From positions 24,874,597 through 24,938,596 of the forward strand of contig CM046347.1 in NCBI GenBank assembly GCA_025403435.1: 64,000 bases of DNA, given 5' to 3'. The position numbers were made by a program, and so were the translations under genes. The notes under the pieces were generated by a model. That model saw nothing but the letters and a program-made list of their open reading frames with translations, was not told the DNA's origin and searched no databases. Source of the stretch: Artocarpus heterophyllus (Eukaryota; Streptophyta; Magnoliopsida; Rosales; Moraceae). Positions 32,259 through 44,400 of the stretch are shown here, in pieces (the first letter of the stretch is position 1; every line of letters begins with the position of its first letter).

Positions 32259-34282
32259 TGTTAGATGTGTATGCCCTAAGGAATAAAAATGTGATTTTTT
32301 TGGACACATTTTTATCAATAAAGAATTTATTTATTATTTATATACCAAATCTTGTCATTTTTGCATTCATATTTGTTGAATATATGTTAAGCAAACAAAA
32401 GTCTAAGACTATCAGTCTAAACCTTTAAGAATTAGGCATATGATGGACAGATTATGCAAAAGACATGATTCTTAAGGTGACGGTCTAAATCATAAGATCC
32501 GCAATCAAGGGAATAAAGTTGGGCGCTTTATTCATGCAAAGATTGTTATGTTGTCTACATCCCTATTGGGAGATGGTTCATTTTGACCATCGGAGGTGGA
32601 CTCTGTGAATAGACACATTGGCACATTGTCATAGGTGACGATGTGTTAGATTGGGACATAAAGTGAATTGATTTGGATTAATAATTTTGTTCGGCAAATC
32701 AATTCATTTTAGACAATCATTTGTATTGTATCTTAATCTTGAGATGAATAGTGGGCCTGTTGTCTTGACTTGTGTCTTTTGATGTACCAAAAGGTGACAC
32801 CTATATTTTAATAGTGATACACATGCCGATACATTGAAGGCATGACTCTTGATAGCGTAAACCTATTATTCATAGATATGGAATCCATAGCTCCTCTTTA
32901 GGAGTAATGATATCCTCTCGTATGCGTTATCCTATAATTGAAAAACTGGAGCGCTCTACCATTTGGATATATAGGTGTAACCAAATTGTATACTGTCTTT
33001 GGATTGTAAGTTTTCCAATGGTAAGATAATGGAACGTAGGATAAAAATAATCGGGAAGATAAGACAGAACTTGTCCTTAAGCCGATTATGGATAATCCTA
33101 TAGGGATATAATACATTATGCTATGTCATGGAGACTTAGCTATACAGGCTTCCTAATTTTATATAGTTTGAGAGTGCAGCTCCAAGCTTTTAGTATAGTA
33201 GCGTTGGAGTTGCTAATTATGAAATGTATATCTAGGATATTGGGCTTCACAATTATCGGGAGCTTGAACTATATAGGTCCATCAGGTCCTCTTTGCTAGC
33301 TCACAAAAATCCTGTAACGATACGACATGCTTTTCTAATTATTGGTGACTTATGTCAGATTTATCAGATTGGTTGAAATTCAGTAAAATCAAATAATTCA
33401 TGTTTGTGTATCGGTTGAATTAATTTTGTGATAAAATTAATTTAAGATAAACTTGTTGAATTATCGGGAATGGATAATTCATGTCTGTTTATCGATTGGA
33501 CTAATTTTGAATTAATTCAAGATAAACTTGTTGAATTATCAAGAATTCATTTATTTTCCTAGAGATTATCTACATAAAGTTGTTTTAATTAGATAACTTC
33601 TCTATTGGGTTATTTGAATTAAAACTGAGATTTTATCCTATAGAATCTTCGATGGAGAATAAAAGATTTGCTGGGATTTTTATCACAGGTTCAGCATGCC
33701 GATCCTCAGGTTTGGCCTGCCGATGGGGCAAGTTCGACATGCTAGTTAGACAGATTGGCATGTCGACCGCGTGATAAAAAGATCACACGTTTTCACACGG
33801 ATTTCATCATATATTGATCTGAATTTGCTTCTGATTCAAATTTTTGAGGTCTTATCTGATAAGGACTAACTCCTAGGCCTAACCTCTATAAAAGGAGAGT
33901 GAGTCTCATTATTATTTAGATCAGTTAAGAGATTAAGAGTAAAACTCTGCTGGTGAGATTCTAAAAACTCCTTGAGAGCTATTGTTCACAAATCACGAAC
34001 TGTAGCTTTGGGTTCTCTCAATTAGTTGGAAGGAGAATTACCTAGAAGCTGAACGACGGAAGCACACACTCACTCTAATCATGGACAGAGAATGGCAAAA
34101 AGGTCAGTTGGTTGAGGTCTTTCTGGAATGTTACTTCTCTTCACTGATTGAGGTAGTTTTTCGACGTATACAAGGTTAGTAAGATTTGGTTAATTTATGC
34201 ATATAACGTGTCAAACTTGTGCTTTGAAAAATACTCTGATATAAAAAATTTTAAAAATCCACTGCGTACTATTTTTCCAACA
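32259..34282 (+). repeat. Copia-B 3' LTR
   Basis: 2024 bp, starting TGTTAGATGTG and ending TTTTTCCAACA. Reverse-orientation minisatellite units are at about 33690-33775. Confidence 0.9.
33887..33894 (+). promoter_or_regulatory. TATA box of the Copia-B LTR
   Basis: TATAAAAG follows AACCTC and precedes a purine-rich stretch. It is degraded in the other copia LTR copies. It puts the minisatellite in U3. Confidence 0.6.
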
Positions 34283-34480
34283 TTTTTTTAATCTCATAAC
34301 AGAACTTTAGTCATTTGGCAAAAGAGTGGGACCTAGAAATCATTTTCTTCGACTCATTTCTAGCCCAATCATCCTAAATACTTAGTAAGAGTTATTATTA
34401 AAGCTACTTTGTACTAACTTAGATGCTTCAGCCATGTCAACATCAACACCAGCGAATTAGAGACTTACACATGTGCAACC
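34283..34480 (+). other. Short non-coding interval
   Basis: Flank of Copia-B up to the hAT-like repeat. No gene or clear element is seen. Confidence 0.6.
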
Positions 34481-35076
34481 TAGAGGTGTCAATTGAGTTG
34501 GGCCGTCCCCAGCCCTCTATGGTACAGGGCCCAGCCTAACCCTAGCATGCCAAGGAGGCCTTGGCCCTTTAGATGTCTAAAGAGTACACCTATTTTGCCT
34601 TCCAAATGGTTTGAACCTTAAACTTTTTGGAGAAATAAGAGTCTGCCAACTACCAAGGTAGATACTTATTTTCGTAATTTTTTATTTTTGACTATATTTA
34701 TTATGCTCGTACACATATTATAAGTTTGAAATATAAACTTACATTAGTTTCGTATTGAAAAAGATAAGAACTTCTTTTTGAAAAAGATAATATTTAGAAT
34801 TTTTTTATACTTAGTAGTTCCATAATTCTATACTTGTTTATTTTGTTTTATTAAAACATCGAAAATAAATAAATAATTTTGAAATTTTAAATTATAGGGT
34901 CTCAGGCCAGGGCTTGGCGTGCCTCTTCAAATACTAGGGCCTGAGGGTTTTCACTCAGGCTTGGCCCAGGCACGACCCTCTACTATAGAGGGTTGAGCAT
35001 GGCATGAGCTAAGCCTTTCATGGGCCTAAGGTCAAAAGAGCTGGGCTAGTCCAATACGGCCTTTTTAACACATCTA
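34481..35076 (+). mobile_element. Non-autonomous hAT-like element
   Basis: About 596 bp. Terminal inverted repeats are TAGAGGTGTCAA at the left and the complement of TTAACACATCTA at the right. Flanking 8-mers, gtgcaacc and gttcaatc, match at 6 of 8, as for an old hAT duplication. The ends are rich in GGGCC/GGCCC and have no coding capacity. Confidence 0.65.
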
Positions 35077-35826
35077 GTTCAATCTCAACCCGTCACACAT
35101 TGTGGATCAACCGAACGCCAACAATTGATCATAGATGGGTAGTTTTTAAATTGTGAAAAACCTTCCCACAATAGGCATATTTACCAAACCATAAAGGAAT
35201 ATAATGAAATTAGAAAAGAAAGTAAACTAATCGGAATGCGGATCATTCATTATCTATACTATTTGATAGGGCAACATGAAACAATCATATTGTCTTTCTA
35301 GTGTTTAATACTTAGAAACTGCAATATTATCAATCTAATTACGAAAATACCCTTTATATAACTAAATAACCATTGAATGAAATTTGAATTCAAACTTCTA
35401 AGAAAATTTGACATTCATTTCTTTTAATGGGAATCCATACCAAGAGACTTGATATTCACTTTCCTCATTCCCTATATTTTGTGGAACCCATAAACTCTCA
35501 TTATTGATTTTATAAGTAAACATCTTATTACAAGGGAAAAGGGAATTACTTCTTATTTTCCTTTCCTTTTGATTGCAAAATAAACATGCCCTAAGAATTT
35601 GAGAACCTAAGTGTTCAAATTCTTCAAATAGAAACATAAATGTCAAAAATTATAAAATTTGGGGACTTATAGTACAAATGTTTTCTTTTTCTTTTTCTTT
35701 TTTTGGGTAGGGACTACATTATTACTTTGTTTCTGTAAATCTTTTGTGTGTCTAAAACGCAAGACTTTTAAGGTATGTATGTTTCAGTAGTTCAATGAGT
35801 TTGAACCCAAGTTTTGAGTTGCAGCT

Positions 35827-36152
35827 CATTTGGTTTGAAAAAATAAAGCCTAATCTCAAAGTTTAAAAAGACAAGTTGAGCAAAAAAAGTGGGATGGATT
35901 TAAATTCCACCCTTCTTAATTTCAAGGTTTTCCAATTTCATTTTTAGGTTAAGTTTTGAACCAATTTTTCTCACTACACCTAATATTTTTTCTTTTTTTT
36001 TTAATACACATCCAAACACAGTTTCAAATTTTATTTTCATTTCAAATCCAAAATGAACTTAACCCAAATGCTAGTCCAAAATGCAAATTGAAACCACACT
36101 TTTCAAACTAAAGAATTTGAGACCACCACATTTTGAAGCAACAAACCAAATG
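35827..36152 (+). mobile_element. Possible MITE
   Basis: An 11-base inverted repeat, CATTTGGTTTG and CAAACCAAATG, bounds 326 AT-rich bases. No target duplication is evident. Confidence 0.35.
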
Positions 36153-37142
36153 GACCATTTAGTATTTAGGATATAGATGCAAATGGCCTTTTTAAAGGCC
36201 TTTTCAAAATAAATACTCATACTTTTTCTCAATTAGGAAAATGACTCCTCCATATTAATTATAAAGTCAAAATGAAAAAATAACCTTCATTAATGATTTT
36301 GTTAGTGATAAACTTGAGTACATTAATGATAAATTTGAGTTTATTAATGATAAAAGGCCTAGTTTATTAGTGATAAACCTTAGTACATCATTGATAAACG
36401 CCCAAAATACATCAATGATAGAAACAAACCCCTAAAAAGACCCTAATACTTCAGTTCCCTCTCTTTTCTCCCTCCCTCCTCCTTGCTTCTGTCGCCGACC
36501 AATGCTGCATCAACACCACGTTGCCCACTATCGAAGAGTCGTCGCCACCGTCTTCGATGTCTCCTCATCAATCAAATCCAAGGCTCATGCAAAAGCCGTC
36601 GCCATGTCTGGCATCGCTTCCTCACAAATCTGGGACATTGTAGAAGCACCGCCGACGTTGCTTCCTCGCGAGGCAAGTTCGTAAGAAGCTTGTTGATCAA
36701 GTTGGTGTATCGACAAAATAAAGGAAGATATGGTGGCGAGAGGATGGTCGTCGGCAGCGGCATTCTCCATTTCAACGCTTTTCATCGACAGAGATGTGAA
36801 AGACAAGGGGAAAATCAATGGCAAGGGCTTGTCAATTTGGATGAGAGCAATGGAGAGAGCATAAGGAGCAAGAAGATGGGGACAAAATTAGAAAAGCATA
36901 AAAATATACAAATAGCTTAGAACTGAACCTACCATATCTCTAAATTTAGACAAATTAGGACAAAAATTTGTTTTTGGGTGAAAAAGGGGTGACTTGCAAA
37001 TTAATAGGGTGTTTGACAAGGTGGTTAGAACAGTTAGTTAGAACTGTTTTTGAGTTTCACATTGTAGTGATTTTTTTATTGTTATTATAACATATGTGAG
37101 CTTTACACTGTTTATAACTAACAAATAGTCTAGATCACGACC

Positions 37143-37405
37143 TGTCAAACACTCTTTAAGAATTGAAATTGGAGAATAATTTAACATAATTAACCTTTTT
37201 TCTTTTAATTCATCGGAATAAAAAACCCACACGTAAAAAGTAATTGCAAAATGTGAGAAATTGGAGAACAATTCAACGTAATTAAGAATTGAACTGCCAA
37301 ACACCATTTAAGAATTGAAATTGAAGAATAATGCAACGTAATTATCCTTTTTTCTTTTAATACATCGGAAGAAAAAACCCACACGCAAAAAGTAATTGCA
37401 AAATG
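37143..37405 (+). repeat. Tandem duplication, about 152-bp period
   Basis: The segment from CTGTCAAACACTC through AAGTAATTGCAAAATGTGA recurs 152 bases downstream with scattered changes. Confidence 0.7.
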
Positions 37406-37920
37406 TGAACTGAACAAATCCCTTCAACATATTGAACGAGACTTTTTGGTCCAGCTAGTCAGAAGAAGACCTTTATTTATTTATTTATTTGAAGGAATAG
37501 AAAAAAAAAAGCATAGAAAGCTAAATAAATATACATGAAGTGGAGGGTAAGTCAAGGAAAAGCGAATAAGAAATCGGGCAACGCATGAAATGGGGCGAGA
37601 AAAAGAAGGTAAAAGATAGGACGGACATGAGTTTGGGTTGGTGAGGACTATTAAAAAGAGTTTGAGACAAAATATATGACTTTATAATTAGAAAAACGTA
37701 TGAGTTCAATTTTTTTTTATCTTTATTTTTCTTGCTTAATTAAGTTTTAGGGGGTATTGCAACAAATTTAAAGATAGAATACTAGAAAAATGTAATAATT
37801 TGTCGAAAAAAAATCACTAAACCTTTTCATTTAAAGCAAAATAAAAATGGTGGCTGAACGTATAGGTCAAGGTAAATTTACCAGCCAATTGGACTTTACC
37901 AGCCAAGCGGTAGTTGCGTT

Positions 37921-38759
37921 GTTATTAATGTGAAAATGAAATGCATAAGAAGCCAAAAACCGTTTGCTTTGTTTGAGGGACCAACCGACTCTTCAAAGTC
38001 TCCCCCTTTAGTCAATCACACCTCTCTTTGCTCTCTCTTTCTTCTTTTCTGTTTCTCTCTCTATGGCTTTTTGTGGGTAATGCAGCTTGAAGCTTTCCTG
38101 TCCAAGAGTTCACTTCCAACATCTAAGCAGGTTTTGCTCCCCTTCTTTTCTGTTCTGCAGTTTCTGTTTTTATCCTCTCTCTCTCTCTCTTTGGCAATTT
38201 TAGCATATTCCAAAATTGTATAGCGTGGCTGGGAAACTATGCCCTTTAATTTTTAAGCAAGTATTGTGATCCTCTTAACTTGGCTTTTTTCTTTCTTATA
38301 ACTTTACCTTTACCTTTGCAATGAGATTATTATGTTTGTACAGTTGTATAATGCATGTGACTTTGGAGTTGGCGATTTGGATGTCCAAGCAACTGAAGAT
38401 AATTTACTCTTGCAGGCTTAATTTTTTTTTATCATTCTATGACATGCTGGTTTAGACTAACAAGACTGACAGTCCAAGACATTGGACCGTAATTTTTGTG
38501 TTAAAATTTTGTTTCTTTTTTAGTTTCTGTTAAAATTTTGTTTCTTTTTTAGTTTCTGTTTAAATTTTGGATTCAAATATTCAATTTTATCTTTCAAGGG
38601 GAAGACCAGTGAAGCCTTGGAGGCCAAATTTCTATCTGAAATGCACAAAACAAATTTTTTTTTTGGGTGACATTGTAGCCATTAATAGGCAGAAAATAGC
38701 AAATATTTACTTGAATACATCACTTTTTTCCCTTCTTTTTAAGGCCAATTTTATGAGAA
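37921..38759 (+). promoter_or_regulatory. Proximal promoter and 5'UTR (with likely intron) of the CNGC gene
   Basis: A CT-rich 5'UTR-like tract (38000-38065) is followed by ATCTAAGCAG|GTTTTG (donor at 38131). A T-rich stretch ends in TTTTTAAG|GCC (near 38740) just before the ATG. This fits a 5'UTR intron. AGTCAA near 38011 is a W-box core on the minus strand. All are motif-level inferences. Confidence 0.4.
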
Positions 38760-41368
38760 ATGGCTCGTGAAAGAGATGAGACGCCAATGTTACCGGATAG
38801 TCACCCTCGGTCACTTGACAAACATGGGGATTCACGCTTTAGAAGACCCCTCCAGTGGACTCGGAGTGCATCGCTTTCCATTGAAATGCCATCAATTGAA
38901 TCACATGAGCGAGAAACTAACCTTGTTGGCCACACTGGTCCCTTAATGAGTCAAAGAACTCCATTTGTAGCTATGAGCGGTCCATTATCTAGTAACCGCA
39001 GAGCAGATAACCTTGTTTTTCGACCGGGACTGAGTGGTCAGGTTGCGAAACCGCCAAAAGAAGGAGCACACAGGGTGGAAAAGTTTCCTTCCATTAATGG
39101 AATGAACCAGAATGATTGGCCTGATGGCAGGAAAACTGATCACCTAATGAGGTCTGGCCAATTGGGAATGTGTAATGATCCTTACTGTACAACTTGCCCA
39201 AGTTATTACCATTACAAGCCGATTCCGCCGAAGCACCCGAAATCTTCGGGTATTTTTGATCCGCAAGTATGTTTCTTCGGTGCAATTTTGTTTCTGATTT
39301 GCAACAGATAGATATTGTTACAACTGTTAATTCTTTTTTTTTTTTTTTTACTTAATACATTAAAATGCAGAATCTTGGTTATATAGCTTGTAGTTTCTGG
39401 ATACAATTCTGGTTATATAGCTTCTCTTGTGACATGATTAGCTCATTACAAGGTTTTCTATTTTCATTTACATGAAAGTATTCATTTTCCACTTATGAAG
39501 GAGGTAGTGGCTGAATAGAGGTAGGAAATAGAAAATGTGAAGTAAAGAATACCAGCCATCCATAAAGAAAAGGAAACAAAAAATCTTCCAAAGGCAAAAC
39601 TGACGGATGAGAAAATACAATTGTAGTTATGATCTTTAGTCCCAAATCATCACATTCAAGAGTATCAAGAAATTTTAATCGTCGCCAGATTTTATTAATT
39701 TGGTAGTGGTCCTTTATTAGATTTCCTCTGCATGTTGTAACCTTATTTTTGGAATGATGAATGCTGGTAAATAAATAGTTTAATCAATGTATGAAGGTTT
39801 TCTGAATTCTGACTCATTTGCAGTTCCATAATGCTCTCTATGGGGACGCTAAAGGTTGCGCAAGGAGATTTTTCTCTTTTCTGAGTCCGTATATTCCGGG
39901 GGTTATAAATCCCCATGCTAAAGTTGTACAACAATGGAACAAATTTTTCGTCATTTCTTGCTTGATATCAATTTTTGTGGATCCGTTGTTTTTCTTCTTG
40001 CTATCAGTACAAAAGGTAAATACTTTGTTTAGTTTTGTTAATCGTACTTAAAATTCTTAACTAAGCTTAAACTTTAAGCTGTTAATTACCTTAGTTTACA
40101 TTTGTAATCGAATTGTGTTAAAGACAAGGATCTTAGTCTTAAATAAAGGTGTGAGTTACAGAAAGATAAACAAGTGGTGTGCTTTCTAGAAGAGTGACGT
40201 ATGAAATGAGGACTTAATTATAATTGTTTTGTACCAGGAATCATGGAAATTTATTATTTCATAATCTTCCTTTTGAAAGCAATTTCTATATCCTTCTGGA
40301 TGCAGAATAATAAATGCATAGTCATCAATTGGCCCATGACCAAAACGCTTGTAGTGTTCAGAAGCTTGACTGATTTCATATATTTTGTACACATTCTTCT
40401 TCAGGTAATTACTCCTTTCGTTATTCTTCAATGAATTAATAGAATATTTCTATATTGAAGTAAAAAGGGAGATCCTTTTTTTTATAGAGTTGTAAGAGAG
40501 TGAATTACATATGTACCTGGAACGAAACTCTTTTACAACTAATGATTGAAATATTGAGAGTATTGGAAGATCTGGTCTGTTCACATTTAGGGGTGGAGGA
40601 AAAGATAATTCCCTAGTAGCACAAACATGTTGGTCATATTGGACAGCATTTTGAGTATCAACCACACATGACAAAATCCACTTCTTTTATCAATTCCTAT
40701 GGCAGAAAATACTGAAGCTACCATTTGAATAGGCCAATTAGGCTGCCAAATGGTTGAACTTAGTATATGCTTTGTTAGTTGGACTTGAATCTTCTTGGTG
40801 TTCATCCTTAAAGTATTATTATATTTCATGATGCCATTTCCTTTGCATTGTCCAAGTTCTATCAGCTACTTTCCTAATTCTCCCAAGAGCTTAAGCTATA
40901 AAGAGGTGGGCAGTACCAACAAAAGATCTTATATTCTGACACTATCATTTCACATTCCTTTTTCTTATAGGCACTTGACACTTTGTAATCCAGCCCATAT
41001 AGTGCACTGTACAGTTCCTTGTGTTTCGAAATACATTTATTGTCAAAAATTCTTTGAAAGGAATCATAATGGAAGGAAATTTAGAAGGAATCAATTTCTG
41101 ATTTAACGCTTTACTGGAAATTGATTTTTGGCACTAAATGCTGCTACCATTCTAGATTATCGTGTATCTATTGTATCTAATTTGTAAAAGTTTTAACATT
41201 TTTTTTTTCCTTTCCTTTGCTTGCAGTTTAGGTTGGCTTATGTCGCTCCTGAGTCTAGAGTGGTTGGTGCAGGAGAGTTAGTTGACCACCCCAGAAGAAT
41301 CGCTCTCAATTACCTTCAAGGATATTTTTTGATCGACTTTTTTGTTGTATTGCCGCTTCCTCAAGTAA

Positions 41369-41429
<61 letters not shown>

Positions 41430-44400
41430 AGAGACAGAGGATATTTGCTTACTTCTCTTCGGCGTTACATATCATACTAGACGTTATTTTGTATTTCCAG
41501 TGACCATTTTTGTTTGTAAATTTACCCTTTTGAGTAATAATGTGTTATGCGCATATGGTCCTTTGTTTGACCAAAGTTACTTGCATAAAAAGATTCTGTC
41601 ATTTTATGCATGCACAAAGTTTATTTATACATTGTTTAGAAGAGAATGATGCTAAGTGTTTGTTACTCATTGCACATCAAGGATAAATTCTTCACTTATT
41701 TGCAGATCATTATATTACTGGTTCTACCAAAACACTTGGGATCATCTGGAGCAAACTACGCTAAAAATCTTTTACGTGCTGCGATCCTTGTTCAGTATAT
41801 CCCAAGGTTGTATAGGTTCCTACCTTTGGTGATTGGTCAGTCTCCAAGTGGCTTCATATTTGAGTCAGCATGGGCGAATTTTATTATTAATCTTCTTACC
41901 TTTGTATTAACTGGCCATGTTGTTGGGTCAGGCTGGTATCTCTTTGGGTTACAGGTGGGTTTGAACTCCTTGAAACTAGTGTTTTTAAATAATTTTTTTC
42001 TTTTTTATCTCTTTCTATTTTCTGTCACAAGTACTCATGATAAACCATCATACATTTTTGCATTTGCTAGTAAGTAACACAAATATCATGAAACCCTTAA
42101 AAGTTAATGCTGCAAGATATATTAGAGTTGTCAAGACTTTGCAGTTCGTGTTCCATGATAAAATTCGGACTTTCTAAGGACTTCGATTTCTATCTTAAAA
42201 GGGCAAGTTATTAAGTGGAGTGACCTAATGTCCTTATAACTTGGCGTTTATTTTTATATTTTCATGATGTGGGATGTGGGATGTGGGTTTCTTTTACCCT
42301 TTTACAATCCCTTCCATTTGAGCTTTAGGCAGCAGAGTCGCTTCTAGTAGTTGCTGTTGTTGTTGGTTCTTTCTTTTTCTTTTTTTATTTTCATCTATCG
42401 AGGATTGCTTGTCTTCTTGTTATACTGTATTCTCCATGGACATAAACAATTAAATTGACAAACCAAGATTCTCCCGTGACCAATATAAACCTGAAATTTG
42501 GTAGACTATCATCCACTGACTCCCCTTGTTTCTTGTGCTAGAGGGTTAATCAATGTCTTCGAAATGCTTGTCATCACTCTGCAATCCAGCTGTGCAGATT
42601 CATAGATTGTGGACATGGTAATAATTACATTGGATCAGTTGAAGATGCAAAACAAAGATCAAAGTGGCTCAATGATAGTAATGCTGCTGCTTGCTTTAGG
42701 GAAGATGGTTTTCCTTATGGAATCTACGCAAAAGCTGTGAACCTTGCAACAGAAAGCAGTGTGATTACTAGATATGTATACTCACTATTTTGGGGGTTCC
42801 AGGTATTATTTGTTTTTTAACATATGCTTCATATCTGTTTGTAGTTGTCCATCTTTTCATGTTGGATACTACCTTTCACCTAAAAATCATAGAAAGTTCA
42901 ATTGGTGTTGTTTTGAACCATTTTTGGTTTGAAGTGGAAGTCCTAAACCAATGTTATTTAAACTGTAATCTAAAACTGGTGTTGGGAAATGTGTAGTGTG
43001 AACAGGAAGTAAAACATCACAAGTTGGTGTCTGGATAATGTGAGAATTGTGAGGGAATCAAATATAGACCCATGGTTCAATTCCATCAAACTGGGGGGTG
43101 GGGGTGTTGGTGGTGCGGGGTGGGGGGTTTGTTGCGTTAATTACACTTTTAGAGCTCATTATGTCCTTTTAGCTTGATCTCTATTTGCACTTCGTATGGC
43201 TGCCTTGGTCATGGCTGTTTTGTGCTTGTTCTGGTTGATGGCTTGTCGTCCTCCTTATAGTATGCTACATTACTTCTTTTGTATCATTTGAAGAAAATAT
43301 GCTTTATGATACTGATCATGGATCTATAATGTTCCTAGGATTTTAATTTGTAATTATCTATCCCTTGCATGGAAATGGCATGGCCATTTTTAGAATAGAT
43401 TTTCTTTTCCTCATTGTTGATCAGTTATGATTTAATCACACACTGATTATGCTAATCATGCATTCTACGAGTGTACATCACTCTACTGAAGAAACACTCT
43501 TGTCATGTGAACAATCTGATGAAGCAAATTAGTACTCTGGCTGGAAATCAATCTCCGAGCTACTTTGTTTGGGAAGTTCTTTTCACAATGGCTATTATTG
43601 GACTTGGCCTTTTGCTTTTCGCTCTCCTCATTGGAAACATGCAGAATTTTCTTCAAGCTCTCGGAAAGAGGTATTTGCCCAACTTCCTTAATTGCTAAAT
43701 CTTTCATGCAAAAAACTCATTTTAGAATATAGTTTCAATGGTCTAATGAATTATTTTAGGAGAAATAGACTTCTAAGCTAGATCCCCTTTCTGTTAATGT
43801 TTACTTGAACTTTGGTGGGCTAATTTGATCATGCCTTTATAGGAAGGGTTTTCATTTTTTTTTTCCTGGGGAGTCATGGATTGGAAATTCACACTTTTTT
43901 GCATAATATATGCTGCTATGCAGATAATTTAAAAAACAAAAAAACAAAAAAACAAAAAACAAAAAACTCACAAGTCCAAAGCTGTTTCTTAGAGAAAGAT
44001 ATGTTTCAATTTCAGCTTCTAAGTCAGAACGTACCACTCCTCTAACATAGGCTTCTTGAATATCTTTTGTGACTATCTGAGAGGAAAAATCCAAACATTT
44101 GGATTATCTAGAGGCAGACACAACATTTTTAACATCCACGATTACCTGAGAATCCCAGAATATCTTCATATATCTTCTATGTTTTTACCCTCTAGTTTAC
44201 CTTCATCTTGTTTTCAATCAGATGACAAAGTGGAAAAGGCTCAGAATACAAAACCCCACTAAATTCTGTATGTTAGGATACCTTGAAATTCAATTAACCC
44301 TGTAGAGAACTATAAATCAAGGCTATAATTTTGACATTATGGACAAGTGAGTAAACCTTGAAGCTTATTAAAATAGAAAAACTCCAGCCGAAAGTCCCAC

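Larger units (their letters stand above)
25325..34282 (+). mobile_element. Copia-B: older Ty1/copia element hosting Copia-A
   Basis: The remainder of an element colinear with Copia-A: partial 5' LTR, primer site, leader, gag-pol remains, polypurine tract and 3' LTR. Its 5' LTR begins abruptly at a position equivalent to about 585 bp into its 3' LTR, exactly where the Copia-A 3' LTR ends. Copia-A therefore inserted into it, and the missing left part should lie upstream of the window. Many stops and frameshifts show it is older. Confidence 0.9.
35077..37920 (+). other. Intergenic region with small repeats, no supported gene
   Basis: AT-rich sequence. It contains a possible MITE (35827-36152), imperfect ~30-base repeats around TTAGTGATAAAC and its variants (36295-36425), a GC-richer patch (36480-36800) whose open frames lack recognisable features, and a ~150-bp tandem duplication (37143-37405). 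Confidence 0.6.

Noticed and set aside
35260..35595. Possible MITE with ends TAGGGCAACATG and CATGCCCTA
   Set aside because: The inverted repeat is short and imperfect and no target duplication could be found.
36483..36920. 145-codon frame in a GC-richer patch
   Set aside because: It has no ATG at the start, competing frames on both strands and no recognisable domain. It is probably chance or an old remnant.
37007..37154. Possible MITE with GGGTGTTTGACA ends
   Set aside because: The right end lies within a tandem duplication and no convincing duplication flanks it. The tandem repeat call explains the sequence better.
40450..41106. Several open frames in the CNGC intron between exons 3 and 4
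   Set aside because: Both-strand overlap, no domain features and intron position. No support as a separate gene.
41221..41649. Long frame extending CNGC exon 4 through the CT/CA repeat
   Set aside because: A clear donor follows LPLPQ at 41364. The rest translates a microsatellite and intron.
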